A stretch of DNA of 64,000 nt from Gammaproteobacteria bacterium UBA5078 (lineage in GTDB: Bacteria; Pseudomonadota; Gammaproteobacteria; Pseudomonadales; Pseudohongiellaceae), in NCBI GenBank assembly GCA_002416505.1, contig DIAM01000021.1, forward strand, positions 491,118 through 555,117, given 5' to 3'. This document shows, piece by piece, positions 35,814 through 45,629 of this stretch. The position numbers and the translations under genes were made by a program. The notes beneath the pieces were generated by a model, which made no database searches, had not been told where the DNA came from, and saw only the letters and a program-made list of their open reading frames with translations. The stretch's first letter is position 1. Each line of letters begins with the position of its first letter.

Positions 35814-37838
35814 GTGAAAAAACTCAATCCCCGCCAACTAGAGGCGGTGAAATATATAAGCTCTCCTTTACTCGTACTCGCCGGTGCCGGCAGTGGCAAA
35901 ACTAGCGTAATTACACAGAAGATCAATTACCTGATCAACGAGTGCGGTTACCCAGCCCACAAGATTGCCGCTGTAACTTTCACCAATAAAGCAGCACGCG
36001 AGATGAAAGAGCGCGTTACCAATCTTGCACGCCAGCGCGAGGGGGGTAGTAACATCCGCGGTTTGACGATCTCGACCTTTCACCACCTCGGACTTACCAT
36101 CATTCGACGTGAGCATAAGCGGCTTGGTTTCAAATCTGGTTTCTCCATTTTCGATAGCCAAGACAGCACTAGCCTGCTCAAGAGCCTACTACATAAGGAA
36201 GCCGAGATCTGTGACGAACAGCTCAAGTTCCTACAAAGCACCATCTCCAACTGGAAGAATCAGCTGCTTTTGCCCGAACAGGCCAAGCACACCGCTTCCG
36301 AGCCCGAGACCGTGTTCGCGGCGCGTGTGTATGGGGAGTATCAGCGCCACTTGCGCGCGTTCAACGCGGTGGATTTCGACGACCTCATCCTATTGCCCGT
36401 GACGCTGTTTCAGGAACATGCCGATGTGCTGGAGCGTTGGCAGAATCGCATTCACTACCTGCTCGTGGATGAGTATCAGGACACCAACACCGGACAATAC
36501 CTTCTCGTGAAACTATTAGTGGGCCCGCGCAGCGGCCTGACGGTAGTGGGGGACGACGATCAGTCGATTTACTCCTGGCGCGGCGCCAGGCCGGAGAACA
36601 TGGTTCAGCTGGAGCAAGACTACCCCAGCCTGAAACTCATTAAGCTGGAGCAGAACTATCGCTCCAATAATAATATCCTGAGCGCGGCCAACACGCTTAT
36701 CGCGAACAATCCCCACATCTACGACAAGAAGCTGTGGAGCCAGCTGGGCCTTGGCGATCAGATTCGCGTACTGGTGTGTCCGAACCAAGACTCCGAGGTC
36801 GAGCGCATCGCCTTGGAGATATTGAGCCTATGCGTGAACAAGCGTCTGCGCTTTCGCGACTTCGCGGTGCTGTATCGCGGCAACCATCAGGCCCGCACGC
36901 TCGAGCTGCAATTGCAGGCGCACCAGATTCCTTATCAGATTACAGGTGGCACTTCGTTCTTCTCCAAGGCTGAGATTAAAGACCTAATGGCCTATCTGCG
37001 CCTCATGGTGAATCCCGACGACGACAACGCCTTCCTGCGCTCCATCAATACGCCGCGACGCAAAATCGGCCCCAGCATTCTCGAGGCACTTAGCAGCTAT
37101 GCGAATGAGCGTGAGGTGCCCCTGCTACAGGCCTGCACGGAGCTCGGGCTCGGGCAATTCTTAGAGCCGAAACAGCAAGAGAAGCTGAGCCGCTTCGCGC
37201 ATTGGCTGAACAATATTCGCGAGCAGGCACAGCGCGGCGACAGCATCGCGGCGATTCGCGAGATGTTGACCGACATCGACTTCGAGGGCTGGATTCATCA
37301 GAACGCCAAGTCCCAAGCGGCGGCGGAGCGGGCCATCGGCAACGTCGAGATGTTGATGGGCTCATTGCAGAAGAGCCTGGCCAAGGACGAGGAAGAGGGC
37401 GGCGACGAAGACATAGAGTCGGCCATCAATAAGCTCATTCTGCGCGACCTACTCGAGCGCCAGGAGGAAGAGGATATCGATAACCAGGTGCAGCTGATGA
37501 CACTGCACGCGGCGAAAGGGCTGGAGTTTCCCTATGTGTTCATCATGGGCATGGAAGAGGAATTACTGCCCCATCGCAATAGCATCGAGAACGACGACAT
37601 CGAAGAGGAACGCAGGCTAGCCTATGTGGGGATTACTAGGGCGCAGCAGAATCTGACCTTCACACTAGCGAGAAAGCGCAAGCAATTCGGGGAGAGCACC
37701 TCGACCACACCGAGCCGCTTCCTCGATGAATTGCCGCAGGATCTGCTGTACTGGGAAGGCCGCTCCGATGCGACGCCGGAACAGAAACAGGAGAAGGGCG
37801 CCGCCGCCATCGCGGGGCTCAAAGACCTGTTTGCCTAG
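35814..37838 (+). CDS. rep: ATP-dependent DNA helicase Rep
   Basis: Superfamily 1A 3'-5' helicase, 674 residues, accessory to the replisome in clearing protein roadblocks. Motifs: Walker A VLAGAGSGKT, VTFTNKAAREM, Walker B LLVDEYQDTN, GDDDQSIYSWRGA, LEQNYRS, VQLMTLHAAKGLEFPYVFI and VGITRAQQNL. The N terminus (KKLNPRQLEAV) aligns with E. coli Rep, which supports GTG 35814. It ends at a strong terminator. Confidence 0.96.
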   Translation: MKKLNPRQLEAVKYISSPLLVLAGAGSGKTSVITQKINYLINECGYPAHKIAAVTFTNKAAREMKERVTNLARQREGGSNIRGLTISTFHHLGLTIIRREHKRLGFKSGFSIFDSQDSTSLLKSLLHKEAEICDEQLKFLQSTISNWKNQLLLPEQAKHTASEPETVFAARVYGEYQRHLRAFNAVDFDDLILLPVTLFQEHADVLERWQNRIHYLLVDEYQDTNTGQYLLVKLLVGPRSGLTVVGDDDQSIYSWRGARPENMVQLEQDYPSLKLIKLEQNYRSNNNILSAANTLIANNPHIYDKKLWSQLGLGDQIRVLVCPNQDSEVERIALEILSLCVNKRLRFRDFAVLYRGNHQARTLELQLQAHQIPYQITGGTSFFSKAEIKDLMAYLRLMVNPDDDNAFLRSINTPRRKIGPSILEALSSYANEREVPLLQACTELGLGQFLEPKQQEKLSRFAHWLNNIREQAQRGDSIAAIREMLTDIDFEGWIHQNAKSQAAAERAIGNVEMLMGSLQKSLAKDEEEGGDEDIESAINKLILRDLLERQEEEDIDNQVQLMTLHAAKGLEFPYVFIMGMEEELLPHRNSIENDDIEEERRLAYVGITRAQQNLTFTLARKRKQFGESTSTTPSRFLDELPQDLLYWEGRSDATPEQKQEKGAAAIAGLKDLFA

Positions 37839-37847
37839 CGCATAAAA

Positions 37848-37869
37848 AAAGGGCTCCTAGGAGCCCTTT
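37848..37869. terminator. Bidirectional terminator between rep and cytochrome c5
   Basis: Perfect 22-base palindrome centred on GGGCTCCTAGGAGCCC, with A7 upstream on plus and T residues downstream, placed between convergent genes. Confidence 0.85.
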
Positions 37870-37888
37870 CTCAGCAATCGAAGAGCGC

Positions 37889-38263
37889 TTACTTGCTGCT
37901 ATCGACCATATACTGAATCAAGTCTTTCAGATCGTCATCGGTACACGTGAAGCAAAGACCCTTAGCAGGCATCGCATTGATGCCATTAATTGCATTTGCT
38001 AGCAGTGTGTCCATGCCTTTCTCGACGCGTGGCGTCCAGTCAGCTGCCGTGCCTACTTTAGGAGCACCGGCCGCACCACTATTGTGGCAAGCCCAGCAGC
38101 TTTGCATGTAGACGCGCTCAACATCGAACCCATCGGAATTCTGTGCCAACTGCATTACCCCTAGGCTAGGCGTGTCTGCAGAGACCGAGCCAGACATTAC
38201 TGCCAACAGGGACATAGCACTAATTTGTACTGCAAGGGACTTCAATACTTTGATCAATTTCAC
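37889..38263 (-). CDS. Cytochrome c5 family protein
   Basis: Periplasmic monoheme cytochrome of 124 residues with an N-terminal signal/anchor segment (about 1-29). Heme attachment is at CWACH (Cys56, Cys59, His60), axial Met98 lies in INAMPAKG, and the extra CFTC pair (Cys104/107) is diagnostic for c5-type proteins. It is an electron carrier, partner unknown. It follows a second c5 gene and is probably a tandem duplicate. Confidence 0.92.
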   Translation of the reverse strand: MKLIKVLKSLAVQISAMSLLAVMSGSVSADTPSLGVMQLAQNSDGFDVERVYMQSCWACHNSGAAGAPKVGTAADWTPRVEKGMDTLLANAINGINAMPAKGLCFTCTDDDLKDLIQYMVDSSK

Positions 38264-38349
38264 GACGTCTTGCTCCTATTACTGTTACCGGTACTTCACC
38301 GTTTCGAATTAAGAGTATCTCAACCAAGCTTAACCATTAATGAACAGAA

Positions 38350-38814
38350 TTACTGGCCGTTCCCTGATATGTACTCAACTAGCGCTGCAATGTTGTCATC
38401 ACTACAGGTCATACACATTCCTCGAGGTGGCATCGCATTGATGCCGCTGATCGCATTCGCGACGAGCGTCTCGAGCCCTTTGTCTGCTAGACGCTTGGTC
38501 CACTCCGCGCTGTCATCGAGCTTGGGGGCGCCCGCCATGCCGGAGGCGTGGCATACGTTACAGCTCGTCTGATAGGCCTGCGCAACATCGAACTCGCCAC
38601 TGGCCGCAGCCGCAACGGGGGCCGCCGCAGCAGGTGCCGCGCCACCGCGGGCGCAAGACTGGCCGGCTAGGCATACTTCGCCGACCGGCTTTAGGCGCTC
38701 GGCGATCTGCTCGTCGCGTGATTGTGCGGCGCTAGCGCCCATGAAGACGACGCTTGCTGCCAGCGCGCCCATCTGAGCGAACCGTAAAACGATACTGCTG
38801 TTGAATACTGCCAC
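38350..38814 (-). CDS. Cytochrome c5 family protein
   Basis: Second c5-type cytochrome. GTG 38814 was chosen over the longer frame to 38871: AGAGGA lies seven bases upstream and the product then begins with a hydrophobic signal segment ending GASAAQS. The 154 residues have an alanine/proline linker (AAPAAAAPVAAAASG), heme motif CNVCH, axial Met in INAMPPRG and the CMTC pair. The heme domain is close to the downstream gene's. Confidence 0.9.
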   Translation of the reverse strand: MAVFNSSIVLRFAQMGALAASVVFMGASAAQSRDEQIAERLKPVGEVCLAGQSCARGGAAPAAAAPVAAAASGEFDVAQAYQTSCNVCHASGMAGAPKLDDSAEWTKRLADKGLETLVANAISGINAMPPRGMCMTCSDDNIAALVEYISGNGQ

Positions 38815-38971
38815 GCTATTATCCTCTTTAATTAAACTTGCCAATGTGTCTCTCGCGCTCGCGGGCATCAAAATGACAACATGCTGCCACGAACCTTCTT
38901 TTCCATGAGATGCGCGCGATTATACAGGCACAGAGGCATAGGAGTAAATTTGCATTATCTATTGATGCTCA

Positions 38972-40451
38972 CTAAGGCGTCACCACAAGATTGATCGGCG
39001 CGCCGTGGAAATACAGTTCATTGGGATTGCTGTTGACCCCATAGCCGATTAGGAAGTTGACCTCGATGTCATTCAGGCCTAAGTCTGAGGCCCTCGTATC
39101 ACGCAATATGTCGACCCTTTCGAGCGCCGATAACACTAAGGTCTTCGCCTTGCTGATGTCGCCCTGCCCATTGTATGCATTGAATTCGCCCGCAGAGTTG
39201 CGCAGCAGAATCTGGCCATCGGCCAAGATGCCCGCCACTACAATGAAACCCGCTTGGCCTTGGTGCTTGGGGTCTATCGCTATGCGGCCTTCAATATCGA
39301 AGAACTCACTGGGCTTGACGACATTGCTATAACTTAGCTTGTTTCTGGCCCTCACGCCCCCAGCAAACTTCGCGCTACTTGTAGAGCCCAAGAGACTAGT
39401 CTCCTGCCCGCGCTCCAGTAGAATATTGCTCTGATAGCTCATGGTGAGCTGGTACGAGCCAACGGTATCGCCACACGCGGACCCATCTACGAAGGTGTTG
39501 GCGAGGACGGCATAGGTGCCCGCCGCCAGGGTCTTGGTGATTTTCGCGTCACAGCCCACGCCCCCGTCATCGTCGACGTCGAGCACCCTGGAGTTTGCAT
39601 CCATGAGCACCAACACCGAGTCCAGAGACGCGGAACTCATGCCGATCGTAATCGAAGTCGGCTGCGCCAGCGTGAACTCATAGGTATCGACCAGGCTATC
39701 GTCGCTGCCGCCCCCGACCAGTTGCTTCACGCTGCAGTCGCCCTCACTCAGGCCCCCTGCCACACGGCCGAAGTCGATAGCGGCCACCGGGCAGTTTGCG
39801 TAGCCGGTATACAGGGTGGTGGCCCCCTCGATGTCGTCGGGCTGGAGCGTGAAGAGATTGCCGATCGTGGAGCGCATGATAGAGGCGCTGCCCTGCTCAT
39901 GACTCATGCCGATGACGTGCCCCATCTCGTGGAGCGCGACCCGGCCGAAATCGATGCCCCTGGATTGATCGACCAACGGCCCATCATAGATATCGAAGCG
40001 GGTGTTGGCGTTGAATACGATATCGGACTCCACGATATCGAAGCCCCCAAGCAGATTGGACTCGGTATAGATCAGGGTGACGGCGAGGGTATTCGCCCCA
40101 TAGGCATCGCCGCAGACCGTGGCGGAGAAGTCGATGCCATTTTGCCCGTCGCCATTGCCGCTGTTGAACTGCCCACCTGAGGGTGTTGCGCCGTAGCCGC
40201 TGCAAGGGTTCCTATAGCCTTGATTCACAATAAACTCAAAAGGGGTTTGCGAGGTCCATTGGGCCGCGGCGCGCGCCAGGGCGTCGCGCCAACTCGTGCC
40301 GCTGGACGAGGAGCCCGGCATGCCGATATAGAGCAGCGCACTCCCTCCTGGCCATTTGATTCCCGCGATATTGAACGTAAACGCGGTCACGCTGGCGCCA
40401 GCCAGCAGCACCGCAGACAAGCCTATCGCTAAACGCCTGAGGCTCTTGCTC
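38972..40451 (-). CDS. Secreted matrixin-type zinc metalloprotease
   Basis: The GTG start (40453-40451 on the minus strand) overlaps the preceding gene's TGA as GTGA. About 493 residues: signal peptide (to about 25), metzincin catalytic domain with HEMGHVIGMSH (His175, Glu176, His179, His185) and Met-turn SIMRS (Met193), then a PPC-like beta domain (about 235-345; Asp-rich LDVDDDGGVGCDAKITK) and a C-terminal region of unknown fold. All three zinc ligands are present, so activity is expected outside the cytoplasm. Substrate is unknown. The coordinate of the first base is 40453. Confidence 0.88.
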
Positions 40452-41094
40452 ACCGGGCTAGCTCCACTATCTCGCGGACACTGGCCTTGAACTGCTGCGC
40501 ACTGAGGCCGCGGCTAGCCTTGCTCGCGATCCCCGCGCGCACACTCACCCCCTTCGCAACACCCTTGCTGAACTGCGCCTCGGCAAGCGAGGCCGGAGCC
40601 CCGTCGGCGCTCTGCACCGACACCACGGGCACATGGCCGGCGGTGGTGACGAGCGAGGCGCCACTGCCCAGGTCCTCGATGAGGAAGTGGCCCTGCGCCC
40701 AGCCCACCAGCGGGTTGACCTGAAAATCCCTCAGCGACTCGACGAAATAGATGCCCGTCTCACCCTGCTCGGGCATGCGCATATCGCTCACCTGCAGGCC
40801 GCGCATGCCGACCTGACCGCCGAGGAAGCGCAACTCGATCGCAGCGCCTGCGAACTCGCCCTTTATGACGTCGCTGATCTGGAAGCTGACGAGGGTGTGA
40901 ATGCTGCCATCGGCGCTGCTCTGGGAGCGAAGGCCCGTGACACGGCCCTCGAAGACGAGTTCCGCGGCGTCCACTACCTCCTCGAAACTCATCTGCAATA
41001 CGGTGCTAGCCTGGGCGCTCGACAGGCCGCACAACGCGAGCACGCCACAGATTAGGGACGCAAATTTGAGGAAACGCTGTTTCGCTGCTCTCAT
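40450..41094 (-). CDS. Exported protein of unknown function coupled to the metalloprotease
   Basis: Not recognised as a named family. ATG 41094 gives 214 residues with a signal peptide (FLKFASLICGVLALCGLSSAQA). The mature part has a beta-rich pattern (ELVFEGRVTGLRSQ, LVSFQISDVIKGEFAG, IELRFLGGQ, GIYFVESL) like the OB-like secreted partners often found beside matrixins. It overlaps the protease start by four bases, so translation is coupled. An accessory, chaperone or inhibitor role is possible but is only inferred from position. Confidence 0.7.
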   Translation of the reverse strand: MRAAKQRFLKFASLICGVLALCGLSSAQASTVLQMSFEEVVDAAELVFEGRVTGLRSQSSADGSIHTLVSFQISDVIKGEFAGAAIELRFLGGQVGMRGLQVSDMRMPEQGETGIYFVESLRDFQVNPLVGWAQGHFLIEDLGSGASLVTTAGHVPVVSVQSADGAPASLAEAQFSKGVAKGVSVRAGIASKASRGLSAQQFKASVREIVELAR

Positions 41095-41288
41095 TCCAAA
41101 CAATCTCCCGAGCGATGTCGTTGACGAGTGAGGTGGGCCAAGTATGTCACATTCTGCGCAATTACTCGTGAGCTGTCCCTCAAAACCCGCTATCCTTGGG
41201 CGCTGATAATATTCAAGAAATCCCGGCAATTGCCGCTGTAGTAAATAGAGTAGACTCGCCTTAACACAGTCACGCCACGGTCCCAATA

Positions 41289-42968
41289 ATGATTTTTATC
41301 AAACGCAGCACCCTCGTCTTCTTATTGCTTAGCCTCTGCGGCCTCGCCCAGGGCGCAGCGATCGAGTTTGGCGCGACCACCTATAGCAGCAACGAGATCA
41401 CCACCCCCGTCACCATCACCGTCAAGCGCACGGGCGTGACCACTGCCGGCGCATCGGTCCTAGTCTCGGTTACCGGCGGCACCGCGACGGCCACGAGCGA
41501 CTACACGTTCACCCCAGTCACCCTAACCTGGGCTGCGAATGATGCGAATCCCAAGACCGTGAGCGTGGTGATCGTCGACGACCGTCTGGTGGAGGGCACC
41601 GAGACGGTCACGTTGGGCCTGTCCGCAGTGACGGGGGATACCATCGGCGCAGACGCCAGCACCACGTTGAGCATCTTGGACTATGAGCAGGGCACCCTGC
41701 AGTTCTCCAGCGCCACCTTCAGCGTGGCCGAGAATGGCGGCACGGCCTCCCTCACCGTGAGCCGCACTAATGGCAGCGATGGCGCGGTGACTATCGCCTA
41801 CGCATCCGTCAACGGCACCGCCGCCGCCCCCGCCTTCTTCACCGCCGTGGCCGCGGGCTCGGTGCTCAGCTTCGCGGACGGCGACACCACTAAGACCATC
41901 TCCATCCCCATCATCGACAACAGCGTTGGGCAGGCGAATAAGACCTTCACGGTGAATCTGTCGACGATCACCGGCGGCGCGCTCCTGGGCACGATAGCCA
42001 GCACCACCGTGACCATAGTGAACGACGATGAAGACTTCACCTCTGGGCTGACCAAGATCACCCCTGTCGTGGCCAATATCACCCAGGGCGAGGTCATAAG
42101 CCTTGGACAGAACTCGCCCTTCAATGCCACCAATACGCTCCTGGCGACCATCAACCGCATCCCCGAGTTGACGATCACCTCCTTGGTGGCCACGCAGTCC
42201 GGGACTACTGGCGTCATCGAGATCCCCGTCGGCGAGGTCTCCTACCACCTGCTGCCCTATAGCGCCGGGCAGGCGAGCACCAGCACGGGCGCGATCTTCC
42301 TCAATCAGGATCAGAGTGGCCGCATGATCACCGACGAGGGCCTGCAGATTAACTTCCAGCCCGCGATGGCGAACACCGCGGTATTGCAAGCCGCGCTCAC
42401 GCAGCTGTCATTGCCCAAGATGACCATCACCAGCAATGGCAACCTCACCGTGCAACGCAATCAGGGGGCACCCGTTTTCGACCTGGACAGCACGGGGAAG
42501 CTGGTGATCAATAATGCCTTCTACGATCGCTACAATCTGCGCCCATCGATCACCTCTAGCCTAATAACGGACGCGACTGCCGGCGTGTATCTACACCCAC
42601 ACCCCAACGCGGCATTGCCCGACGAGGTGTATATGCAGGTGATCTATCCGAGTGGGACGACGCTGCGTCAGCAGTTGTTTACTACCGCGCCGGTGATCGG
42701 CTCGGAATACATCAATGGGCTGCTCGCCATAGCCGGCGTGAGCAATGTGCGCTTCGAGGCCCTTGGCATCAGCGCCTTCGATTTCAATAACCGGACGCTG
42801 CGCATGTATGCGGACTTCATCGTGCGCCGTGTCGACCCGAAGACCTATAGCGGCGCCTCGCCTGCGACGGGCCTGTTCGGCGCCGGGGACTTGAACGGCG
42901 ATGGCACGGAGGACTTTAGGATGGTCTACTCCAACGGCGACGAGCAGTATTTCTACCTGCTGCCCTAA
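41289..42968 (+). CDS. Secreted Calx-beta domain protein
   Basis: 559 residues with a signal peptide (MIFIKRSTLVFLLLSLCGLAQG). Two Calx-beta repeats follow (about 24-128 and 130-232): each shows the pattern V-x-V-x-R-x-G/N-G, TATxxSDYTF or its equivalent, DDxxxEGTETVTLGLS, ending in ILDY or IVNDDED. These bind calcium in adhesins. The remaining 310 residues have no recognised domain but end with a DLNGDGTEDFRM segment like an FG-GAP/dockerin-type calcium loop. It is divergent from the protease pair across a 194-base gap. Confidence 0.78.
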   Translation: MIFIKRSTLVFLLLSLCGLAQGAAIEFGATTYSSNEITTPVTITVKRTGVTTAGASVLVSVTGGTATATSDYTFTPVTLTWAANDANPKTVSVVIVDDRLVEGTETVTLGLSAVTGDTIGADASTTLSILDYEQGTLQFSSATFSVAENGGTASLTVSRTNGSDGAVTIAYASVNGTAAAPAFFTAVAAGSVLSFADGDTTKTISIPIIDNSVGQANKTFTVNLSTITGGALLGTIASTTVTIVNDDEDFTSGLTKITPVVANITQGEVISLGQNSPFNATNTLLATINRIPELTITSLVATQSGTTGVIEIPVGEVSYHLLPYSAGQASTSTGAIFLNQDQSGRMITDEGLQINFQPAMANTAVLQAALTQLSLPKMTITSNGNLTVQRNQGAPVFDLDSTGKLVINNAFYDRYNLRPSITSSLITDATAGVYLHPHPNAALPDEVYMQVIYPSGTTLRQQLFTTAPVIGSEYINGLLAIAGVSNVRFEALGISAFDFNNRTLRMYADFIVRRVDPKTYSGASPATGLFGAGDLNGDGTEDFRMVYSNGDEQYFYLLP

Positions 42969-42985
42969 GGAAGCTCTGAATAACC

Positions 42986-44071
42986 CTACTCGAAGCCGTC
43001 CTTATAGCTGCCGTCTTGGATCTTCTCCCACCAGCCCTGATTGTCTAGATACCACTGCACCGTGCGGGTGAGCCCATCGGCGAACCCGGCGCGGGGCTTA
43101 TAGCCTAGCTCGGACATAATCTTCTGCGCGTTGATCGCATAGCGGGTGTCGTGACCCGCCCTGTCGGTCACATAGGTAATCAGCTTGGTGCTCGCCCCGC
43201 CCTTTGAGGCTGGGCACTGTGGGAAACGCGTGCGTAGTTGCTCGTCTGTCGCGAAGAACCCATCCATCAATTGACAGAGCAGCTTGACGGTGTCGATGTT
43301 CGCCCACTCGTTATTGCCCCCGATATTATAAGTGTCACCCGGCACGCCACTGCGAATGACCAAGTCGATGCCGCGGCTATGATCGTCGACATAGAGCCAG
43401 TCGCGGATCTGCTGCCCGTCGCCATAGATTGGCAGGTCCTTGCCGTGCAGGATATTGAGCAGGCATAGCGGGATGAGCTTCTCGGGGAAATGATAGGGGC
43501 CGTAGTTATTCGAGCAATTGCTGGTGGTGACCCTAAGACCATAGGTGTGATGATAGGCACGCACCAGGTGATCGGACGCGGCCTTGCTCGCCGCATAGGG
43601 GGAGTTAGGCGCGTAGGGCGTTGACTCGGTAAAGGCCGGATCCTCTGGCCCTAGGGTGCCATACACCTCGTCGGTGGACACGTGATGGAAATGATGCGGG
43701 ATCGCCTCGCCCTTATCTAGCCAGCACTTCTTCGCCGCCTTCAATAGGCTATGGGTGCCGATGATATTCGTATTAATAAAGGCATCTGGCCCCGTTATCG
43801 AACGATCGACATGGCTCTCCGCCGCGAAATGCACGATCAGCGCGATCTCGTGCTGCTCGATGAGGCTCTCGACCAAGGCCTGATCGGTGATGTCGCCGCG
43901 CACGAAGGTGAAGTTGGGCGTCTTCCAGACATCGCGCAGATTCCAGGTATTGCCCGCATAGGTGAGTGCGTCCAGGCCGATGACCCGATCGTCGGGATAG
44001 TGCTGCAGCCAGTAGTGCGTGAAATTGGCTCCGATGAAACCGGCTGCTCCGGTGATGAGTACGCTGCGCAT
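42986..44071 (-). CDS. rfbB: dTDP-glucose 4,6-dehydratase
   Basis: Second step of dTDP-L-rhamnose synthesis. Extended SDR of 361 residues: ITGAAGFIGANF NAD motif, catalytic STDEVYG (Thr-Asp-Glu), YAASKAASDHLV (Tyr-x3-Lys) and NCSNNYGPYHFPEKLIPL. It is the last gene of a six-gene leftward operon. Confidence 0.97.
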   Translation of the reverse strand: MRSVLITGAAGFIGANFTHYWLQHYPDDRVIGLDALTYAGNTWNLRDVWKTPNFTFVRGDITDQALVESLIEQHEIALIVHFAAESHVDRSITGPDAFINTNIIGTHSLLKAAKKCWLDKGEAIPHHFHHVSTDEVYGTLGPEDPAFTESTPYAPNSPYAASKAASDHLVRAYHHTYGLRVTTSNCSNNYGPYHFPEKLIPLCLLNILHGKDLPIYGDGQQIRDWLYVDDHSRGIDLVIRSGVPGDTYNIGGNNEWANIDTVKLLCQLMDGFFATDEQLRTRFPQCPASKGGASTKLITYVTDRAGHDTRYAINAQKIMSELGYKPRAGFADGLTRTVQWYLDNQGWWEKIQDGSYKDGFE

Positions 44072-44134
44072 GTAGTGCTCTCTCTTGTTTTGTAATGAGG
44101 CATCACCCTGCAGCGATGCCGCTCCGGGCGGTGC

Positions 44135-45013
44135 TTATCTCTGGCTCAGTGTCCGCAGGGTGTCGCGCAGGGCCTCACGCCAGTGCAGCTGTGGACACTG
44201 CAGCTCCAGCAATGCCTTGGACTTATCCAGCACACTATAGACCGGGCGCGCCGCAGCGGTTTTATACTTCTCGGTGGAGATGGGATTGATCGGGATCGCG
44301 TGATCCAACAGCGCCAAGCGGATGGCCTCGTCCTGTATCGCGACCGCGAAATCATACCAACTCGCCACGCCGGCGTCGGTCCAGTGATAGACCGCCCCCG
44401 GCTGGTTGCGCTCTATCAGCGCGTGCAGACAGCCGACTAGGGATTGAGTTGAGCAGGGCGTGCCGATCTGATCGTCCACCACATTCAGGGAGTCGCGCTC
44501 GCGCATCAGGCGCAGCATGGTCTTCATGAAGTTAGTGTTATAGGCAGAGTACAGCCAGGCGGTGCGCACGATCGTCGCCTTGCCCGGCAGCAGGGTGGTG
44601 AGCATCTTCTCCCCCGCCAATTTGCTCTGCCCGTATAGGCTAAGCGGCCCGGTGGCGTCGTCTACCTTATAGGGCCGATTCTTATCGCCGGCGAACACGA
44701 AGTCCGTAGAGATATGGATCAGATGGGCCTTCTTGGACTTGGCCCAGCGCGCCAGATGCTTCACGCCCTGCTCGTTGATGCTATAGGCATCCTCGGCATT
44801 GCTTTCCGCCGCATCCACCGCCGTGTAGGCGGCGGCGTTGATGATGATATCCGGCTTCAGGGCGTCCAGCGTCGCACTCACTCTGGCCTGATCGGTGATG
44901 TCCATGTCGGCGCGGCCCAGGGGCAATAGCACGTGGTCCTCGAATAGCACGGAGCGCATCAGGGTCTGCCCTAGCTGGCCATTCGCCCCGGTTATGGCGA
45001 TTCGTTTACCCAT
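44135..45013 (-). CDS. rfbD: dTDP-4-dehydrorhamnose reductase
   Basis: Last step to dTDP-L-rhamnose. 292-residue SDR: ITGANGQLGQTL, STDFVFAG, YGQSKLAGE (Tyr-x3-Lys) and RPVYSVLDKSK near the end, all typical of RfbD/RmlD. It lies 15 bases after rfbC. Confidence 0.95.
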   Translation of the reverse strand: MGKRIAITGANGQLGQTLMRSVLFEDHVLLPLGRADMDITDQARVSATLDALKPDIIINAAAYTAVDAAESNAEDAYSINEQGVKHLARWAKSKKAHLIHISTDFVFAGDKNRPYKVDDATGPLSLYGQSKLAGEKMLTTLLPGKATIVRTAWLYSAYNTNFMKTMLRLMRERDSLNVVDDQIGTPCSTQSLVGCLHALIERNQPGAVYHWTDAGVASWYDFAVAIQDEAIRLALLDHAIPINPISTEKYKTAAARPVYSVLDKSKALLELQCPQLHWREALRDTLRTLSQR

Positions 45014-45028
45014 GTTCTCTCACCTCGT

Positions 45029-45589
45029 TTAGCGGGTCTCGTAGACTAGTGCATCTGCAAAACGGCGTCCATCGCGATCCTTGGCCGAGAGCACGGGGGC
45101 CTCGATTCCGGCCTCGGCCAGGGGCCAGGCGATCGCCAGCTCGGGGTCGTTCCACAGCAGTGAATGCTCATCCTGCGGCGCATAGTAGGCGGTGCATTTG
45201 TACACCATCTCGGCGCTGGCGCTGGTCACGAGAAAGCCATGGGCGAAGCCCGGCGGCACCCACAGCTGGCGATGATTATCCGCGGAAAGCGTAACGCCTA
45301 CCCACTGCCCGAAGGTAGGCGAGGCGCGGCGCATATCCACGGCGACATCATAGATCTCGCCCGCTATCACGCGCACCAGCTTGCCCTGTGGCTGGGCCAG
45401 TTGGTAGTGCAGCCCCCTCAGGATGCCCTTGCCCGACTTGCTGTGGTTGTCTTGCACGAACGCTAGCCCCGGGACCAGCTCGTTGAAGCTCGACTCCCGC
45501 CAGGTCTCCAAGAAGAAACCGCGGTGGTCGCCGTGGATAGTGGGCTCGAAGATCAAGACGTCGGGGATTGCGGTTGGAATGACTTTCAC
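45029..45589 (-). CDS. rfbC: dTDP-4-dehydrorhamnose 3,5-epimerase
   Basis: Third step of the rhamnose pathway. Cupin of 186 residues with DHRGFFLETWRES, VQDNHSKSGKGILRGLHYQ (catalytic His), GKLVRVIAGEIYDVAVD and PPGFAHGFLV. The rfbA thymidylyltransferase that normally accompanies rfbBDC is absent from this operon and window. Confidence 0.96.
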   Translation of the reverse strand: MKVIPTAIPDVLIFEPTIHGDHRGFFLETWRESSFNELVPGLAFVQDNHSKSGKGILRGLHYQLAQPQGKLVRVIAGEIYDVAVDMRRASPTFGQWVGVTLSADNHRQLWVPPGFAHGFLVTSASAEMVYKCTAYYAPQDEHSLLWNDPELAIAWPLAEAGIEAPVLSAKDRDGRRFADALVYETR

Positions 45590-45629
45590 ACTGGGCCTTC
45601 TAGGTAGCTAAAGCGACACCCTGGGGTGT

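Noticed and set aside
41523..42389. 288-codon frame opposite the Calx-beta gene
   Set aside because: Gly/Arg/Asp/His-rich antisense shadow. The plus-strand frame has a signal peptide and recognisable domains.
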